The translations under genes and the position numbers were made by a program. This document shows, in pieces, positions 29,175 to 38,598 of a stretch of 64,000 bases of DNA. The stretch lies in NCBI GenBank assembly GCA_000814665.1, contig JWIH01000012.1:62001-126000 (forward strand), read 5' to 3'. The first letter of the stretch is position 1. Each line of letters begins with the position of its first letter. The notes under the pieces are model-generated. The model was not told the DNA's origin and did no database searches. It saw nothing but the letters and a program-made list of their open reading frames with translations. This DNA is from Pseudoalteromonas flavipulchra NCIMB 2033 = ATCC BAA-314 (GTDB lineage: Bacteria > Pseudomonadota > Gammaproteobacteria > Enterobacterales > Alteromonadaceae).

Positions 29175-31598
29175 CTAGATTGGTGAGCCTGGCGGCATTT
29201 CAAGCGCTTTAAAGCTTTCAGGCCACTCTCCTGAATCTAGATAGTGATTGATTTGCTGCGCGAGCATATGTTTAAACGCTTGCTCAAAAGCAACATCGCT
29301 AAATACCGACGACTGATTAAAGTCTTTCGCAACTTTTGCTAAATAAAATTTTAATTGCGCTTGCACTTCAGGTTCGACTTTATCGTTGTGACTCAGTTTT
29401 ACAAGCTGAGTTGCACTTAGGTATTGCACTCGTTGCTGTAGCTTTTGAGCCATACCTTTGCTGCCTGACTGGGCAAATACCTGCTGATATAAAGCCTCTA
29501 AAAGTGCCTGTGTACCAAAATATTGAGTATCACGTGCGTGCTGCTGTGCAAGACGGTTTAATCGCTGTGGATTAAGCAGCAAGTCAAGGCTATGCTGTGC
29601 GGCGACTTCTGGTAATGCCATCGCATCTAGGGTTAGCCCAGTTCGCCCTTTAATACTTTCGCGAGTTTTGTACTCACCGTAAGCCTTAGGAGGTATTAAC
29701 GCCAAAATAGAGTCAGGAATAGTCAACGCCGCAGGCGACAGCGTACTCAAAAGCGCATTGGTCGCATTTTGCTGCGTCTCTTTAGCCACGACTTTCGCCC
29801 CTTTTATCACCTCGTCACCGCGAACTTCATAGTCGTAGTCCACGCCACCAATCAATTTTACTGCGGCTTCAACCTGATAACGATGGAAAAGATACAGTGG
29901 GACCAGTTTCTCCTCTAGCTGCGACAGAGCAACTCCTTTTTGAATGCTGTGAATACCAAAGCTATTCAACGCCTGCTTGCGAACATCCAGCACACGCAGT
30001 AATTCGGCAGCAGGATCCGCCCCATTATCCCAAAGGTGCGCCGTTGGGTGTGCACCGCCCTGCGCTCTGGCGTCAGAGTCAGAGATAAATTCAAGCCCTT
30101 GCGCCTTATTCTCAGCAAGAATAGCTGCAAGCTCAGTGGCTTCATCAGCGCCAGCGAAATCACTATAACCATATTTAATCACTTGTGTATCCCACACGCC
30201 CATGCCTTTTGCGTAGCCCTTGGTAATATCAAGTTGGCCATTTTCAAATCCCACCAGCGGATGAGGATAGTCCATGACTGACGCGCGCTCCTTTACCGAC
30301 GCTGAGAAGTTGTGTGCAATGCCCAACGTGTGGCCAATTTCATGTGCACTCAACTGACGAATACGGTCTAGCGCCATAGCATGAAGTCGCTCAGTCACCT
30401 CATTACCCTCAACAAATGGTGCAGAAAGTGCTTCGGCGATAAGAATATCTTGACGGACACGCAACGAACCTAGCGTCACGTGACCTTTTAAAATTTCACC
30501 GCTACGTGGGTCAATCACCGACGCGCCGTATGACCACCCACGAGTAGCGCGATGCACCCATTGGATCACGTTGTAGCGAATATCCATAGGATCGGCATTT
30601 TCAGGAAGTACTTTGACTTGAAACGCATTTTTGTAGCCGGCAGCTTCAAATGCTTGATCCCACCATTTAGCACCATCAAGTAATGCAGTTTTGACCGGCT
30701 CAGGTACGCCAGGATCAAGATAGTAAACAATTGGCTCTACGGCCTCCGAAACTTGTGCTGTTGGGTCTTTTTTCTGTAAACGGTGGCGTGGGATATAACG
30801 CACAAACATTGACTGTCCAAGCGGCGCTGAGTAGTCCTTATGCTCGATACTCCAATAACCCGATTGCGGATGAAATGCACGTGGCTGGTAGTTATCGTCA
30901 GGCAGCTCAATTAAAGAATGGTGCTGATGTACCGTAAGCGTATAAGGATCTGCACTCACCTGGCGTACATATTCACCAGGCTTTGTCCCTTTGAAAGTCA
31001 ACACAGCTTCAAGTTCTGTGTTTTTAACAAATGCCTTTGAACGCGACATAAACACAGCGCTGCGGCTTGAGTCTAAGCTAAAACTACCTTGATTACGATT
31101 TGCCAACGTGCGAGAAACACCATGCACATCGCTGAGTAGATAAGGCGTGTAGTCAATCAAAACACTGTCTTTATCTTCTGCGACCACGTTGAACCCGTGT
31201 AGCATGCTTGAAGCAAAAGCCTCTCTAACACTTTGCTTTTCGGCCATATTATTCGCACTTGCGCGATAATACGTGTTGATAGCACGCAGCATTACCTTAT
31301 CACCAAAACGTTCAAACTGAACTAAGTGCGTACCGCCTAGCTGACCGCGGTCTAAACCGATATCATTCGAACCTACACCATAAGGTAAGCTATGCTGTAA
31401 CAAGAAAGGAGCGTCTAGTTTGTCGATGTCTAAGTACAGTTTGCCGCTCGAATCATCGCTATAGAAGGCGTAAAAACCGGGATGATGATTAAAACTGGCA
31501 GTAAATTCATCAATAGACTTAATTGCTGCGTGTGCTTGGGTTATCATACACAGTAGCAAAGCGGATACAGTTTGAGTGAAGCACGTTATTTTTCTCAT
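29175..31598 (-). CDS. Secreted zinc-dependent metalloprotease (DUF5117/DUF4953 family)
   Basis: This 807-residue protein has a signal peptide (about residues 1-24, ending QAHA), a DUF5117-like N-terminal region (about 80-270) and a reprolysin-like peptidase domain with the zinc motif SAHEIGHTLGIAHNFSAS near residues 415-432 (HExxHxxGxxH), followed by a Met-turn-like SVMDYPHPL. The C-terminal third (about 510-800) is helical. Family members are periplasmic or extracellular and of poorly known substrate. It is monocistronic and shares a terminator with argE. Confidence 0.88.
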   Translation of the reverse strand: MRKITCFTQTVSALLLCMITQAHAAIKSIDEFTASFNHHPGFYAFYSDDSSGKLYLDIDKLDAPFLLQHSLPYGVGSNDIGLDRGQLGGTHLVQFERFGDKVMLRAINTYYRASANNMAEKQSVREAFASSMLHGFNVVAEDKDSVLIDYTPYLLSDVHGVSRTLANRNQGSFSLDSSRSAVFMSRSKAFVKNTELEAVLTFKGTKPGEYVRQVSADPYTLTVHQHHSLIELPDDNYQPRAFHPQSGYWSIEHKDYSAPLGQSMFVRYIPRHRLQKKDPTAQVSEAVEPIVYYLDPGVPEPVKTALLDGAKWWDQAFEAAGYKNAFQVKVLPENADPMDIRYNVIQWVHRATRGWSYGASVIDPRSGEILKGHVTLGSLRVRQDILIAEALSAPFVEGNEVTERLHAMALDRIRQLSAHEIGHTLGIAHNFSASVKERASVMDYPHPLVGFENGQLDITKGYAKGMGVWDTQVIKYGYSDFAGADEATELAAILAENKAQGLEFISDSDARAQGGAHPTAHLWDNGADPAAELLRVLDVRKQALNSFGIHSIQKGVALSQLEEKLVPLYLFHRYQVEAAVKLIGGVDYDYEVRGDEVIKGAKVVAKETQQNATNALLSTLSPAALTIPDSILALIPPKAYGEYKTRESIKGRTGLTLDAMALPEVAAQHSLDLLLNPQRLNRLAQQHARDTQYFGTQALLEALYQQVFAQSGSKGMAQKLQQRVQYLSATQLVKLSHNDKVEPEVQAQLKFYLAKVAKDFNQSSVFSDVAFEQAFKHMLAQQINHYLDSGEWPESFKALEMPPGSPI

Positions 31599-31752
31599 GG
31601 CTGCTCTTTGTTATTTATGGTTTTGAGGCTTAACCCCAGTTGTATATGAAATCGTATACAATTTACAGTCTTTCAAGACGAATTACAGCGCTGTTTATGG
31701 CACCTCTCACACTGTTTATTGCCATAAACACAAGGTGATCAGGATTTAAAAA

Positions 31753-32721
31753 ATGCGTAGACTCCCTCCGGTGTTAATTGAAGATGGTTGTTCTCGTGAG
31801 TTGGTTTCTCTAATCCGAACCATTCTCGCGGCATGTAAAGAAATATCGTTCCGTGTTGGCCAAGGTGCACTTTCAGGTGTATTAGGTTCAACCTTAGATG
31901 AAAACATTCAAGGTGAAACGCAAAAGAAGCTCGATGTACTTTCAAACCAGCTATTGAAAGATATTTTGCTTGAATCTGGCTATGTCAAAGCCATCGCTTC
32001 TGAAGAAGAAGATTACACCGTCGCCGGCAATCCAAAAGCGAACTATATTGTCGCTTTCGATCCGTTGGATGGTTCATCCAATACTGACATTAACTCACTA
32101 GTTGGTACTATTTTCTCTATTATGGAAGCCCCTGAAGGTTCAGATCCTAGCGATCCTGCGATCTTTATGCAGCCTGGTCATAAACAAGTTGCAGCGGGAT
32201 ATGTGTTATATGGCCCATCAACCATGTTAGCGCTATCAACCGGCAAGGGAACTCGCTTGTTTACCCTGGACAAAACACACGGTAGCTTCCTACTCACGCA
32301 AGACTTTGCTGCCATTCCTGAAGACACCAAAGAGTTTGCCATCAACGCTTCAAACCAACGCCACTGGACCCCAGCAATGCAAAACTACATTGCCGATCTA
32401 CTTGAAGGTGAAACCGGACCGCGTGGTAAAAACTTCAATATGCGCTGGATTGCGGCAATGGTTGGCGATGTTCACCGCGTATTATGCCGTGGCGGACTAT
32501 TCACTTATCCAGAAGATCGCAAAGATCCAAACAAGCCATTTAAACTTCGCCTACTTTACGAAGCCAATCCAATGGCGATGCTTATCGAACAAGCAGGCGG
32601 TATTGCCCACACTGGGCGTGAACGCATTTTGGATATTCAACCTGAAGAAATACATCAACGCGTTGGTGTTATCTTAGGTTCAAAGCACGAAGTTGAAGCG
32701 TGCCTTGCTTATCATAAGTGA
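31753..32721 (+). CDS. fbp: Fructose-1,6-bisphosphatase class 1
   Basis: This 322-residue enzyme of gluconeogenesis removes the 1-phosphate of fructose-1,6-bisphosphate. The Mg-binding core [20 protein letters not shown] (near 98-117), EEEDYTVAG upstream of it and the substrate segment [18 protein letters not shown] near 272-289 are all present. The ATG lies 11 bases after a GATCAGGA sequence. It is monocistronic with its own terminator. Confidence 0.97.
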   Translation: MRRLPPVLIEDGCSRELVSLIRTILAACKEISFRVGQGALSGVLGSTLDENIQGETQKKLDVLSNQLLKDILLESGYVKAIASEEEDYTVAGNPKANYIVAFDPLDGSSNTDINSLVGTIFSIMEAPEGSDPSDPAIFMQPGHKQVAAGYVLYGPSTMLALSTGKGTRLFTLDKTHGSFLLTQDFAAIPEDTKEFAINASNQRHWTPAMQNYIADLLEGETGPRGKNFNMRWIAAMVGDVHRVLCRGGLFTYPEDRKDPNKPFKLRLLYEANPMAMLIEQAGGIAHTGRERILDIQPEEIHQRVGVILGSKHEVEACLAYHK

Positions 32722-32752
32722 TCTATTTTGAAGCGAGAAAATAGCTCGCTTC
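32721..32752. repeat. Truncated copy of the argE-downstream repeat, with hairpin
   Basis: ATCTATTTTGAAGCGAGAAAATAGCT matches the left end of the 28991 element at 23 of 26 bases and, as there, begins at the gene's stop codon. Here GAAGCGA is complemented by TCGCTTC, so the remnant folds on itself. Confidence 0.55.
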
Positions 32753-32759
32753 GCACATG

Positions 32760-32784
32760 AAAAAGGTGCCATTGGCACCTTTTT
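32760..32784. terminator. Bidirectional terminator between fbp and sulfurtransferase gene
   Basis: AAAAAGGTGCC and GGCACCTTTTT flank a three-base loop (ATT). The A and T runs serve both convergent genes. Confidence 0.92.
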
Positions 32785-32800
32785 CACATTAAATAGTGGA

Positions 32801-33628
32801 TTAATTTGTCTCAACGGGCACATCGGGATCAGCGCCCCATTCACTCCACGAGCCGTCATATACCGTCAAATGTTCATAACCTAGCTCGTCAGCCACCAGC
32901 GCTAAAATACAAGCTGTAACACCTGAGCCACAAGAGAATATCAGAGGCTTAGTTTTGTCCTTTGATAAGTCGCTATACAGCACTTCAAGCTCGGTGAGTG
33001 GTTTAAAGCAGCCATCAGCATTTAGCAAACTCGTATATGGTAGGTTTTTACTTTTAGGTACATGACCGCTGCGCATATCTGCACGAGGCTCTTGCTCTTC
33101 ACCAGTAAAGCGCTTTGCACCTCTAGCATCAAATAGATCACTCAGTTCAGCATCAATATTACTAAGCACAGCCGCTTTATCGACAAATGCTGTTTCGTCA
33201 TATGCAGCGACAAAGTTTCCTGCTTGTTGGACTTGCGCGTATGCTTGACTCAAAGGGTATTGTTTTTCACACCAAGCAGGTAATCCGCCATCCAGTACAT
33301 ACACTTGTTTATGACCCATCATTTTGAGCATATACCAAGCTCTGGCAGCGCTAAACATGCCCTTATCATCGTAAGCGACTAACACATCATGTTGGTTGAT
33401 ACCAAGCTGTCGCATTTCTGCTTGAAATTGAGCTGGACTGCAGCACATATTGGGTGATGTAGCATAGGGATTAGCTAGCGCACCACTAATATCAAAACGC
33501 AGCGCGCCTTGAATGATTGCAGAGGCGTTATAAGGGCCTGACTGACCCGGTTTCACAATACCAGCATCCAATACTTTCACTTTGCCAAGGTTTGCAAAGA
33601 GCCATTCCCTATCGACCACATGCTTCAT
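32801..33628 (-). CDS. sseA: 3-mercaptopyruvate/thiosulfate sulfurtransferase
   Basis: This 275-residue protein consists of two rhodanese domains. The N-terminal inactive domain has VLDAGIVKPGQ and AYDDKGMFSAARAWYMLK; the C-terminal domain holds the active-site loop IFSCGSGVTACILALV, whose CGSGVTA form is that of 3-mercaptopyruvate sulfurtransferases (SseA) rather than the CRKGVT of thiosulfate types. It is cytosolic. It lies four bases downstream of the cytidylyltransferase gene. Confidence 0.9.
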   Translation of the reverse strand: MKHVVDREWLFANLGKVKVLDAGIVKPGQSGPYNASAIIQGALRFDISGALANPYATSPNMCCSPAQFQAEMRQLGINQHDVLVAYDDKGMFSAARAWYMLKMMGHKQVYVLDGGLPAWCEKQYPLSQAYAQVQQAGNFVAAYDETAFVDKAAVLSNIDAELSDLFDARGAKRFTGEEQEPRADMRSGHVPKSKNLPYTSLLNADGCFKPLTELEVLYSDLSKDKTKPLIFSCGSGVTACILALVADELGYEHLTVYDGSWSEWGADPDVPVETN

Positions 33629-33632
33629 GCTA

Positions 33633-34049
33633 TTACTTTCCTTCGGGTCTGCGTACGACCTCTATTATTTCCGTTGTTGAAATTGATGGAGTGCGCTCTA
33701 AATAAACCACATCACAGATATCTTTATATATATCGAACTTGTCTTTCCAATCATCACCCATCACCAGAACATCCGCATCAAAGTCTTTGATATATTGCGC
33801 TTTTAGCTCCAGAGATTCTTCCACAAACACCTCATCCACAAATCGCAATGAGCTAATGATTTTTAGGCGATCTGCTATTGAGTATATTGGATTTCTACCT
33901 TTTTTCGAAAAGTTAAGTTCATCTGATGAGATACCCACAATAAGATAATCACCCAGTGCTTTCGCTCGCTCTAAAATATTGACATGACCAACGTGGAATA
34001 CATCAAAGGTTCCAAATGTGATAACTTTTTTCAACTTGGCTCTCTTCAT
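33633..34049 (-). CDS. Glycerol-3-phosphate cytidylyltransferase-like protein
   Basis: This 138-residue nucleotidyltransferase has the HxGH motif VITFGTFDVFHVGHVNIL at residues 9-26, the DVLVMGDDWKDKFD segment near 96-109 and the terminal TPSISTTEIIE (RTxxISTT motif of TagD). It closely follows the TagD/GCT layout, making CDP-glycerol from CTP and glycerol-3-phosphate; relatives activate other polyol or ethanolamine phosphates for surface polymers. It is in an operon with sseA (four-base gap), but no polymer genes are nearby, so the acceptor is unclear. Confidence 0.85.
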   Translation of the reverse strand: MKRAKLKKVITFGTFDVFHVGHVNILERAKALGDYLIVGISSDELNFSKKGRNPIYSIADRLKIISSLRFVDEVFVEESLELKAQYIKDFDADVLVMGDDWKDKFDIYKDICDVVYLERTPSISTTEIIEVVRRPEGK

Positions 34050-34221
34050 TCGTTAATAAGTTTATGTGCAAACACTATATGAAGTATCAACAGCGCCTTC
34101 TAATCTTATGAACTATAAGTACCGAAGGTAGAATGTGATTGTAGCATTCATTGATTTTCTTACAACAATATGACGATTTTGGACGTTTACTTGATTAGCT
34201 TTTAAAGAAGTGTGAAAACGT

Positions 34222-34258
34222 TATAACCAAGTCACTTCTGCGAAACAACTTGGTTATA
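34222..34258 (-). terminator. Hairpin upstream of the cytidylyltransferase/downstream intergenic
   Basis: TATAACCAAGT (34222-34232) pairs with ACTTGGTTATA (34248-34258) around a 15-base loop. It sits eight bases beyond the stop of the triple-repeat secreted protein, so it is probably that gene's terminator, although the T run is weak. Confidence 0.55.
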
Positions 34259-34266
34259 CGGTGTTG

Positions 34267-34917
34267 TTAGTACTGTCTGACTTCTAGGTTTACTTCAAAA
34301 CCATCAAAGTCATAAGCGTCATTATCTGTCGCTAAATCAGTCCAGCCGCCACCATTGGAAGCCCATGGAGTGAACGTCGAGTTCCCAACTTCTCGCCCAC
34401 CCCTATCAGATACTCGCAAGCCGATACGAAAATCGCTTAAAGAGCGGCTACTGTTCCAAGCTCTGGTTTCAATGCGAATGCGAAAAGCATCAGGGTCGAA
34501 TCGGTCTGTATCAAATGCCATACCAGACCAACCACCACCTTCACTCGCCCAAGGAGTGTATTGCCAGTATCCAAAATCACCTCGGCCGCCTCGGTCTGCA
34601 GCTTGGATAGCTAATCGGAAATCACGGTTTGTCGGGATCTGGTTAAGTACAGATAAGTGTAAACGTAATGCATCGGGGTCATATGCATCTCGATCAACAG
34701 CCCAATCAGACTGAACATTAGAACCTGCAGAAAGATACTTAGTATACTCTACAGCACCAGGGTCTCTGCCACGATCATCTAGAGCTTGTAGTCCTATACG
34801 GAAATCGTAATTCGAACCTGTACCAGCTAAATTAACAGTTGAATCAATTTGCTCTGCCGCAAAAGTAGATATGCTAACGCCCAGTGAGCACATAAGCATG
34901 ATAGATTTAAACTTCAT
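34267..34917 (-). CDS. Secreted protein with three internal repeats, 216 aa
   Basis: I know no name for this family. A signal peptide (residues 1-20, ending TFAA) precedes three repeats of roughly 60 residues starting near 38, 103 and 165, each with DFRxxxxxxDRGGR (DDRGR in the first), then Y/FTPWASxGGGW in repeats 2 and 3, and closing with DxDAFDPDAFRxRIE-like text. The Asp/Gly/Arg-rich pattern with regular Trp suggests a beta-propeller-like or lectin/jacalin-like repeat, but that is a guess. It has a strong ribosome site (AAAGGAG) and is monocistronic. Confidence 0.7.
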   Translation of the reverse strand: MKFKSIMLMCSLGVSISTFAAEQIDSTVNLAGTGSNYDFRIGLQALDDRGRDPGAVEYTKYLSAGSNVQSDWAVDRDAYDPDALRLHLSVLNQIPTNRDFRLAIQAADRGGRGDFGYWQYTPWASEGGGWSGMAFDTDRFDPDAFRIRIETRAWNSSRSLSDFRIGLRVSDRGGREVGNSTFTPWASNGGGWTDLATDNDAYDFDGFEVNLEVRQY

Positions 34918-35027
34918 GTAAAACTCCTTTTATATATAAATGTGTAGTACCAATTTGATACCTAGGAATTTTACGACTCAAAATATGATAATTTAATGTA
35001 AATAAAGTTAAAAATTGTAGCTATTGA

Positions 35028-35447
35028 TTATAATTTGATTATCTCACTTCGCATCGGTGCTAAGCGCGCCAGAACTTGATTTTGTACAGAGTGAGCAATC
35101 CCAACCTCATTCATTGCGTTGATCAAGAGATCAACCACTCGATTAAAGTCAGACTCACTAATAGCCATGCCGGTGTGGATCTGCACCATGCTATCACCTT
35201 CATAATCACAAGGGCCATCTAAGGTATCGCACAGATGAGTGATAAACCCTTCACGAAAGTGCCTAACATTGGACTCTCTAAAATACGGTAAAATAACATC
35301 ATCATTGCCAATCTGTTTAATAAACGCGTCTACTAGCTTTTCTGCGCCGGCGTTGCCCCCTATTTGCTCATATAGGGAGGTCTGTGGAGTTGAAGCACTA
35401 CACGCCACGAGGAAAAGCAAGATTGCCGTTAGTGATAGCCATTTCAT
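35028..35447 (-). CDS. Group 1 truncated hemoglobin, lipoprotein form
   Basis: This 139-residue protein has a lipoprotein signal (LLFLVACSAS, Cys at 16) followed by a truncated globin: SLYEQIGGNAGAEKLVDAFI, PYFRESNVRHFREGFITHL and SMVQIHTGMAISESDF with the proximal His of the F helix. It would bind heme at the periplasmic face of a membrane. Lipid-anchored globins of this type are uncommon but known in proteobacteria. It directly follows the DUF3034 gene (no gap) as the last gene of a four-gene operon. Confidence 0.85.
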   Translation of the reverse strand: MKWLSLTAILLFLVACSASTPQTSLYEQIGGNAGAEKLVDAFIKQIGNDDVILPYFRESNVRHFREGFITHLCDTLDGPCDYEGDSMVQIHTGMAISESDFNRVVDLLINAMNEVGIAHSVQNQVLARLAPMRSEIIKL

Positions 35448-36275
35448 TTAAAAATACCCCGTAACAGATAGATACCAACCCGTTTGAGAAGGCTGCCCTG
35501 CGATTTTGCCAAGGTCTAGCCATGCCGCCGTCACACTCACTGACTTATTCGGGATCCAAGCGACAAAAACATCTTTCCAATCTGATTCACCAAGTCCAAG
35601 GTTGTTGGATTTTTGGCGATATTCTGCACCGACAGCCCAATGCCTAGATAAAAACACTGCGCTGCTGGCTTCTAGTTGCCAAGGCGCACTGTCGTTAGTT
35701 CCACCATAACCTAGTATGCCAAGTTGATTAGCTCTAGAGTGTCTCATCGTAATATTCCAGAACCAGTTATAACCGCCTACAGCACCCAAATGCAGTTTGC
35801 TTGCAGCTAAGTAATAATCCGTTCCTGAGTCATCTTCAGCGCCGAGCAAATTGGCAACCGTAGCATCATCCAAGGACTTATGCTGAATACCAAAGCTCAA
35901 TTGTGGATATTTACTATAGACGATATCGCCATATAGCCGCACCTTGGCACCGACAATATCTTGCTCAATATCGAGATTAAGCGCATCCACATCGAAGTTC
36001 TGCCGAGCGAAACTTAACTCTACGCGATTGAATAAGTTGGCTTGAACGCCACACACATCAAGCTGGTAGTCTTTCAGGCTTGCTCGGCTACAAAACCCGC
36101 TCGCCGACCATTCATCTTCCGAAGCATATCCTGCAAGCTGCGCCCACGGCACAATGCCACCACCGGCACTTCCCTCGACCTGTGACACCCCGGGAGTGGC
36201 TAGTAACTTTCCTGTTGCGGCGTAAGTTGGCCCACATACTATTAAGCACACGGCAAAAACATTAGCCCACTTCAT
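35448..36275 (-). CDS. DUF3034 family outer-membrane protein
   Basis: This 275-residue protein has a signal peptide (MKWANVFAVCLIVCGPTYA) and the DUF3034 opening TGKLLATPGVSQVEGSAGGG with VPWAQLAGYAS, followed by amphipathic beta strands and a final aromatic residue (SVTGYF), all consistent with a small beta barrel. The ATG at 36275 is preceded by GGGGAGG and lies within the last codons of the GGDEF-EAL gene. Function unknown; it regularly occurs beside a cupredoxin-like protein and a GGDEF-EAL protein. Confidence 0.8.
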   Translation of the reverse strand: MKWANVFAVCLIVCGPTYAATGKLLATPGVSQVEGSAGGGIVPWAQLAGYASEDEWSASGFCSRASLKDYQLDVCGVQANLFNRVELSFARQNFDVDALNLDIEQDIVGAKVRLYGDIVYSKYPQLSFGIQHKSLDDATVANLLGAEDDSGTDYYLAASKLHLGAVGGYNWFWNITMRHSRANQLGILGYGGTNDSAPWQLEASSAVFLSRHWAVGAEYRQKSNNLGLGESDWKDVFVAWIPNKSVSVTAAWLDLGKIAGQPSQTGWYLSVTGYF

Positions 36276-38598
36276 TATACCTCCCCAGCCATAGGTCAAA
36301 GTCTGCGGCTTTGAGCGGCTTACTTAGATAGTAACCTTGTGCATAATCACACTGCATTGACTCAAGTAGCTCAAGCGATGCTTTGTCTTCAACGCCTTCC
36401 GCAACCACGCTAAAACCAAGTTGGTGACCAAGCGTGATGGTGGAGCGAACAATAAACTGGTCTTTTTCCGATTGTGCGAGCTTTAAAATAAATACCTTGT
36501 CGAGCTTCAGCTCATCAATAGGCAACATTTTTAATCGACCAAGGGAGGTTTGACCCACACCATAATCATCAAGCGAGACCTGCACGCCAAGCTGTTTGAG
36601 CGCTTGGAGAACCGCAATGCCTTTTTCCTCATTCTCAATCATGTCTCGCTCAGTAAGCTCTATGGTGATCAACTCAGGTTTGACGTTATATGTGTCTAGT
36701 AGCGTCTTAAGATGAGACAAGAAGTTTTTATCTGCAATGTCTTGTGCCGATACATTAATAGCCGCCTTGATGCGTTCACCTTGACGTACCCAATTAGCAA
36801 CTTGAGACACCACAGTTTTTACTACCCACTGAGTTAACTCAACAATCAAACCTGATTGCTCGGCAAGATCGATAAATAGTTCGGGCGACACCCATTCGCC
36901 ATTTTTACGTTGCCAACGAATAAGAGACTCAACCTTATCAATACGATTGGTTTTCATATTTAGCTTTGGTTGGTAGGTCATAAAAAGCTGACCATCGTCG
37001 TTGGCAATAGCGTGTTTTAGTTCATCAATAATTTGCAGGCGCTCTAGGTGGGCTTCATCTTCACCAGATTGGTAGTAGTAAACATCATGACCATCGTGCG
37101 CTGCAGTATCAACTGCTATCAAAGCCCGGCGAACAACATCCTCGGGAGTATGCGCTTGTTTGGGGTAATGCACTACGCCGATACTAAAGTGAAGCGAAAT
37201 ATCTAACCCCTGCACAGTGTAGGGCTTGCTCAGACCTTGATTTAGCATCTCAGCGCATTCAACAATACCGAGCACAGCACTTTGCGGATCGGCACACGCA
37301 CTCGCTGGATGTGCAACTAAAAACTCATCGCCGCCAAGCCTAACATTCAATCCGCCTTCTGCTGTATTGATCTCCGCTATCCGTTTCGCCACGGCTTTAA
37401 TGCAATCATCTCCTACCCGAGGGCCGAGCTTGTCATTGATATGGCGTAATCCCTTTATGTCTATGGCAATAAAGTAATACTCTGCACCACTGCTGAGCAT
37501 ACTATGTAGTTTATCCAAAGCCGCATTACGATTAAAAAATCCAGTTAAATGGTCATGACTAGCTTGAAAGCGGATCTGCTCTTCACGCTGTTGAATGTCT
37601 TCGCCCATATCATTAAAAGCATCAACGAGTTGGCAAATTTCTTGGGTCGGTCGAGCCTCTTCCAGCTTGGCTGAGTAATCCCCTTTAGCAAAGCGTTTTG
37701 CCAACTCAGTAAGCTTACTAAGCGGTGTCGTAAGATTCTTGGCAACAATACCACTGGTGATAAAACCAATAAGGATAGTACCGAGGGAGAGTAAAATAAT
37801 GGTCAACACCATTTTATCGAATTCTTGATACTGAGTAGTTAAATCCGCACTGAGTACCAAACTCACCGGGTTACTTGCAAGAGAAGGTAAGCTCACCTCT
37901 GCACTTTCATATACCGGATACTGGCTAAGCCACCGTGTCGTTTTTTGCGCCGCTAAGAAAGTAAATAAATCACCACCAAGTGCAAGAGCAGTCAGCGAGC
38001 TTGCTTTTAGGTTATCAGCGGCACCAACAAAGCTTGTTTCCATTCCTGTCAGCTCTTTGAGCTCTAGCGCCACAGCAGATCCAACCTCAAAGCCAATAAT
38101 TGAGTATGCAATCGTTCTAGGTGCTCGCACAGGCAAAATAATCACTTGATACAACTGCTCACTAAGCACCACAAAAGCTGAGTGGTCGGTGTGGCTTTGC
38201 AACGCTTGCATCCAAGTTCTGGTATCGCTCGGGAAGTCGAGTCCTTCTCTGTTAGCGGAGATCAGGTCGCCTTTCACATCCAGCAGCAGCATTAAGTCGG
38301 CATCAATACGGCGAGAGTGATTAAGCAACACACTACTGATGGTTTGTGCGTCTCTTGTCGCGACCGCCTGTTTAAAGCCAAAGTCAGCGGTCAGTACAGT
38401 CGCCGCGGTAACCAATAGCTGCTCTCGCGCTTTTAAATATTGTTGATAAACATTTTGTGCCACTTGAATTTTTCTTTGCACTTGCGCTTCATTGAATTTA
38501 CTTGTGGACCACCAAAAACTTGCCAAGCTCATCCCCGCCGTGACTAGGATCAGCAAAATACAGAGACTAATTATTTTATGTTTAAAGCTGTTATTCAT
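36262..38598 (-). CDS. GGDEF-EAL membrane protein (cyclic di-GMP turnover)
   Basis: This 778-residue protein has an N-terminal membrane helix (about 12-31), a periplasmic sensor region to about 265, a second helix (about 268-290), a HAMP domain (KNLTTPLSKLTELAKRFAKG), GGDEF (NVRLGGDEFLVAHP near 417) and EAL (about 515-770). The GGDEF motif is intact. In the EAL domain the name motif reads ESL, but the metal and catalytic residues are visible (ITIELTERDM, SLDDYGVGQTSLGRLK, KLDK, VVAEGVED), so phosphodiesterase activity is possible. Its start overlaps the stop of the cupredoxin-like gene by four bases. Confidence 0.92.
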   Translation of the reverse strand: MNNSFKHKIISLCILLILVTAGMSLASFWWSTSKFNEAQVQRKIQVAQNVYQQYLKAREQLLVTAATVLTADFGFKQAVATRDAQTISSVLLNHSRRIDADLMLLLDVKGDLISANREGLDFPSDTRTWMQALQSHTDHSAFVVLSEQLYQVIILPVRAPRTIAYSIIGFEVGSAVALELKELTGMETSFVGAADNLKASSLTALALGGDLFTFLAAQKTTRWLSQYPVYESAEVSLPSLASNPVSLVLSADLTTQYQEFDKMVLTIILLSLGTILIGFITSGIVAKNLTTPLSKLTELAKRFAKGDYSAKLEEARPTQEICQLVDAFNDMGEDIQQREEQIRFQASHDHLTGFFNRNAALDKLHSMLSSGAEYYFIAIDIKGLRHINDKLGPRVGDDCIKAVAKRIAEINTAEGGLNVRLGGDEFLVAHPASACADPQSAVLGIVECAEMLNQGLSKPYTVQGLDISLHFSIGVVHYPKQAHTPEDVVRRALIAVDTAAHDGHDVYYYQSGEDEAHLERLQIIDELKHAIANDDGQLFMTYQPKLNMKTNRIDKVESLIRWQRKNGEWVSPELFIDLAEQSGLIVELTQWVVKTVVSQVANWVRQGERIKAAINVSAQDIADKNFLSHLKTLLDTYNVKPELITIELTERDMIENEEKGIAVLQALKQLGVQVSLDDYGVGQTSLGRLKMLPIDELKLDKVFILKLAQSEKDQFIVRSTITLGHQLGFSVVAEGVEDKASLELLESMQCDYAQGYYLSKPLKAADFDLWLGRYNEVG

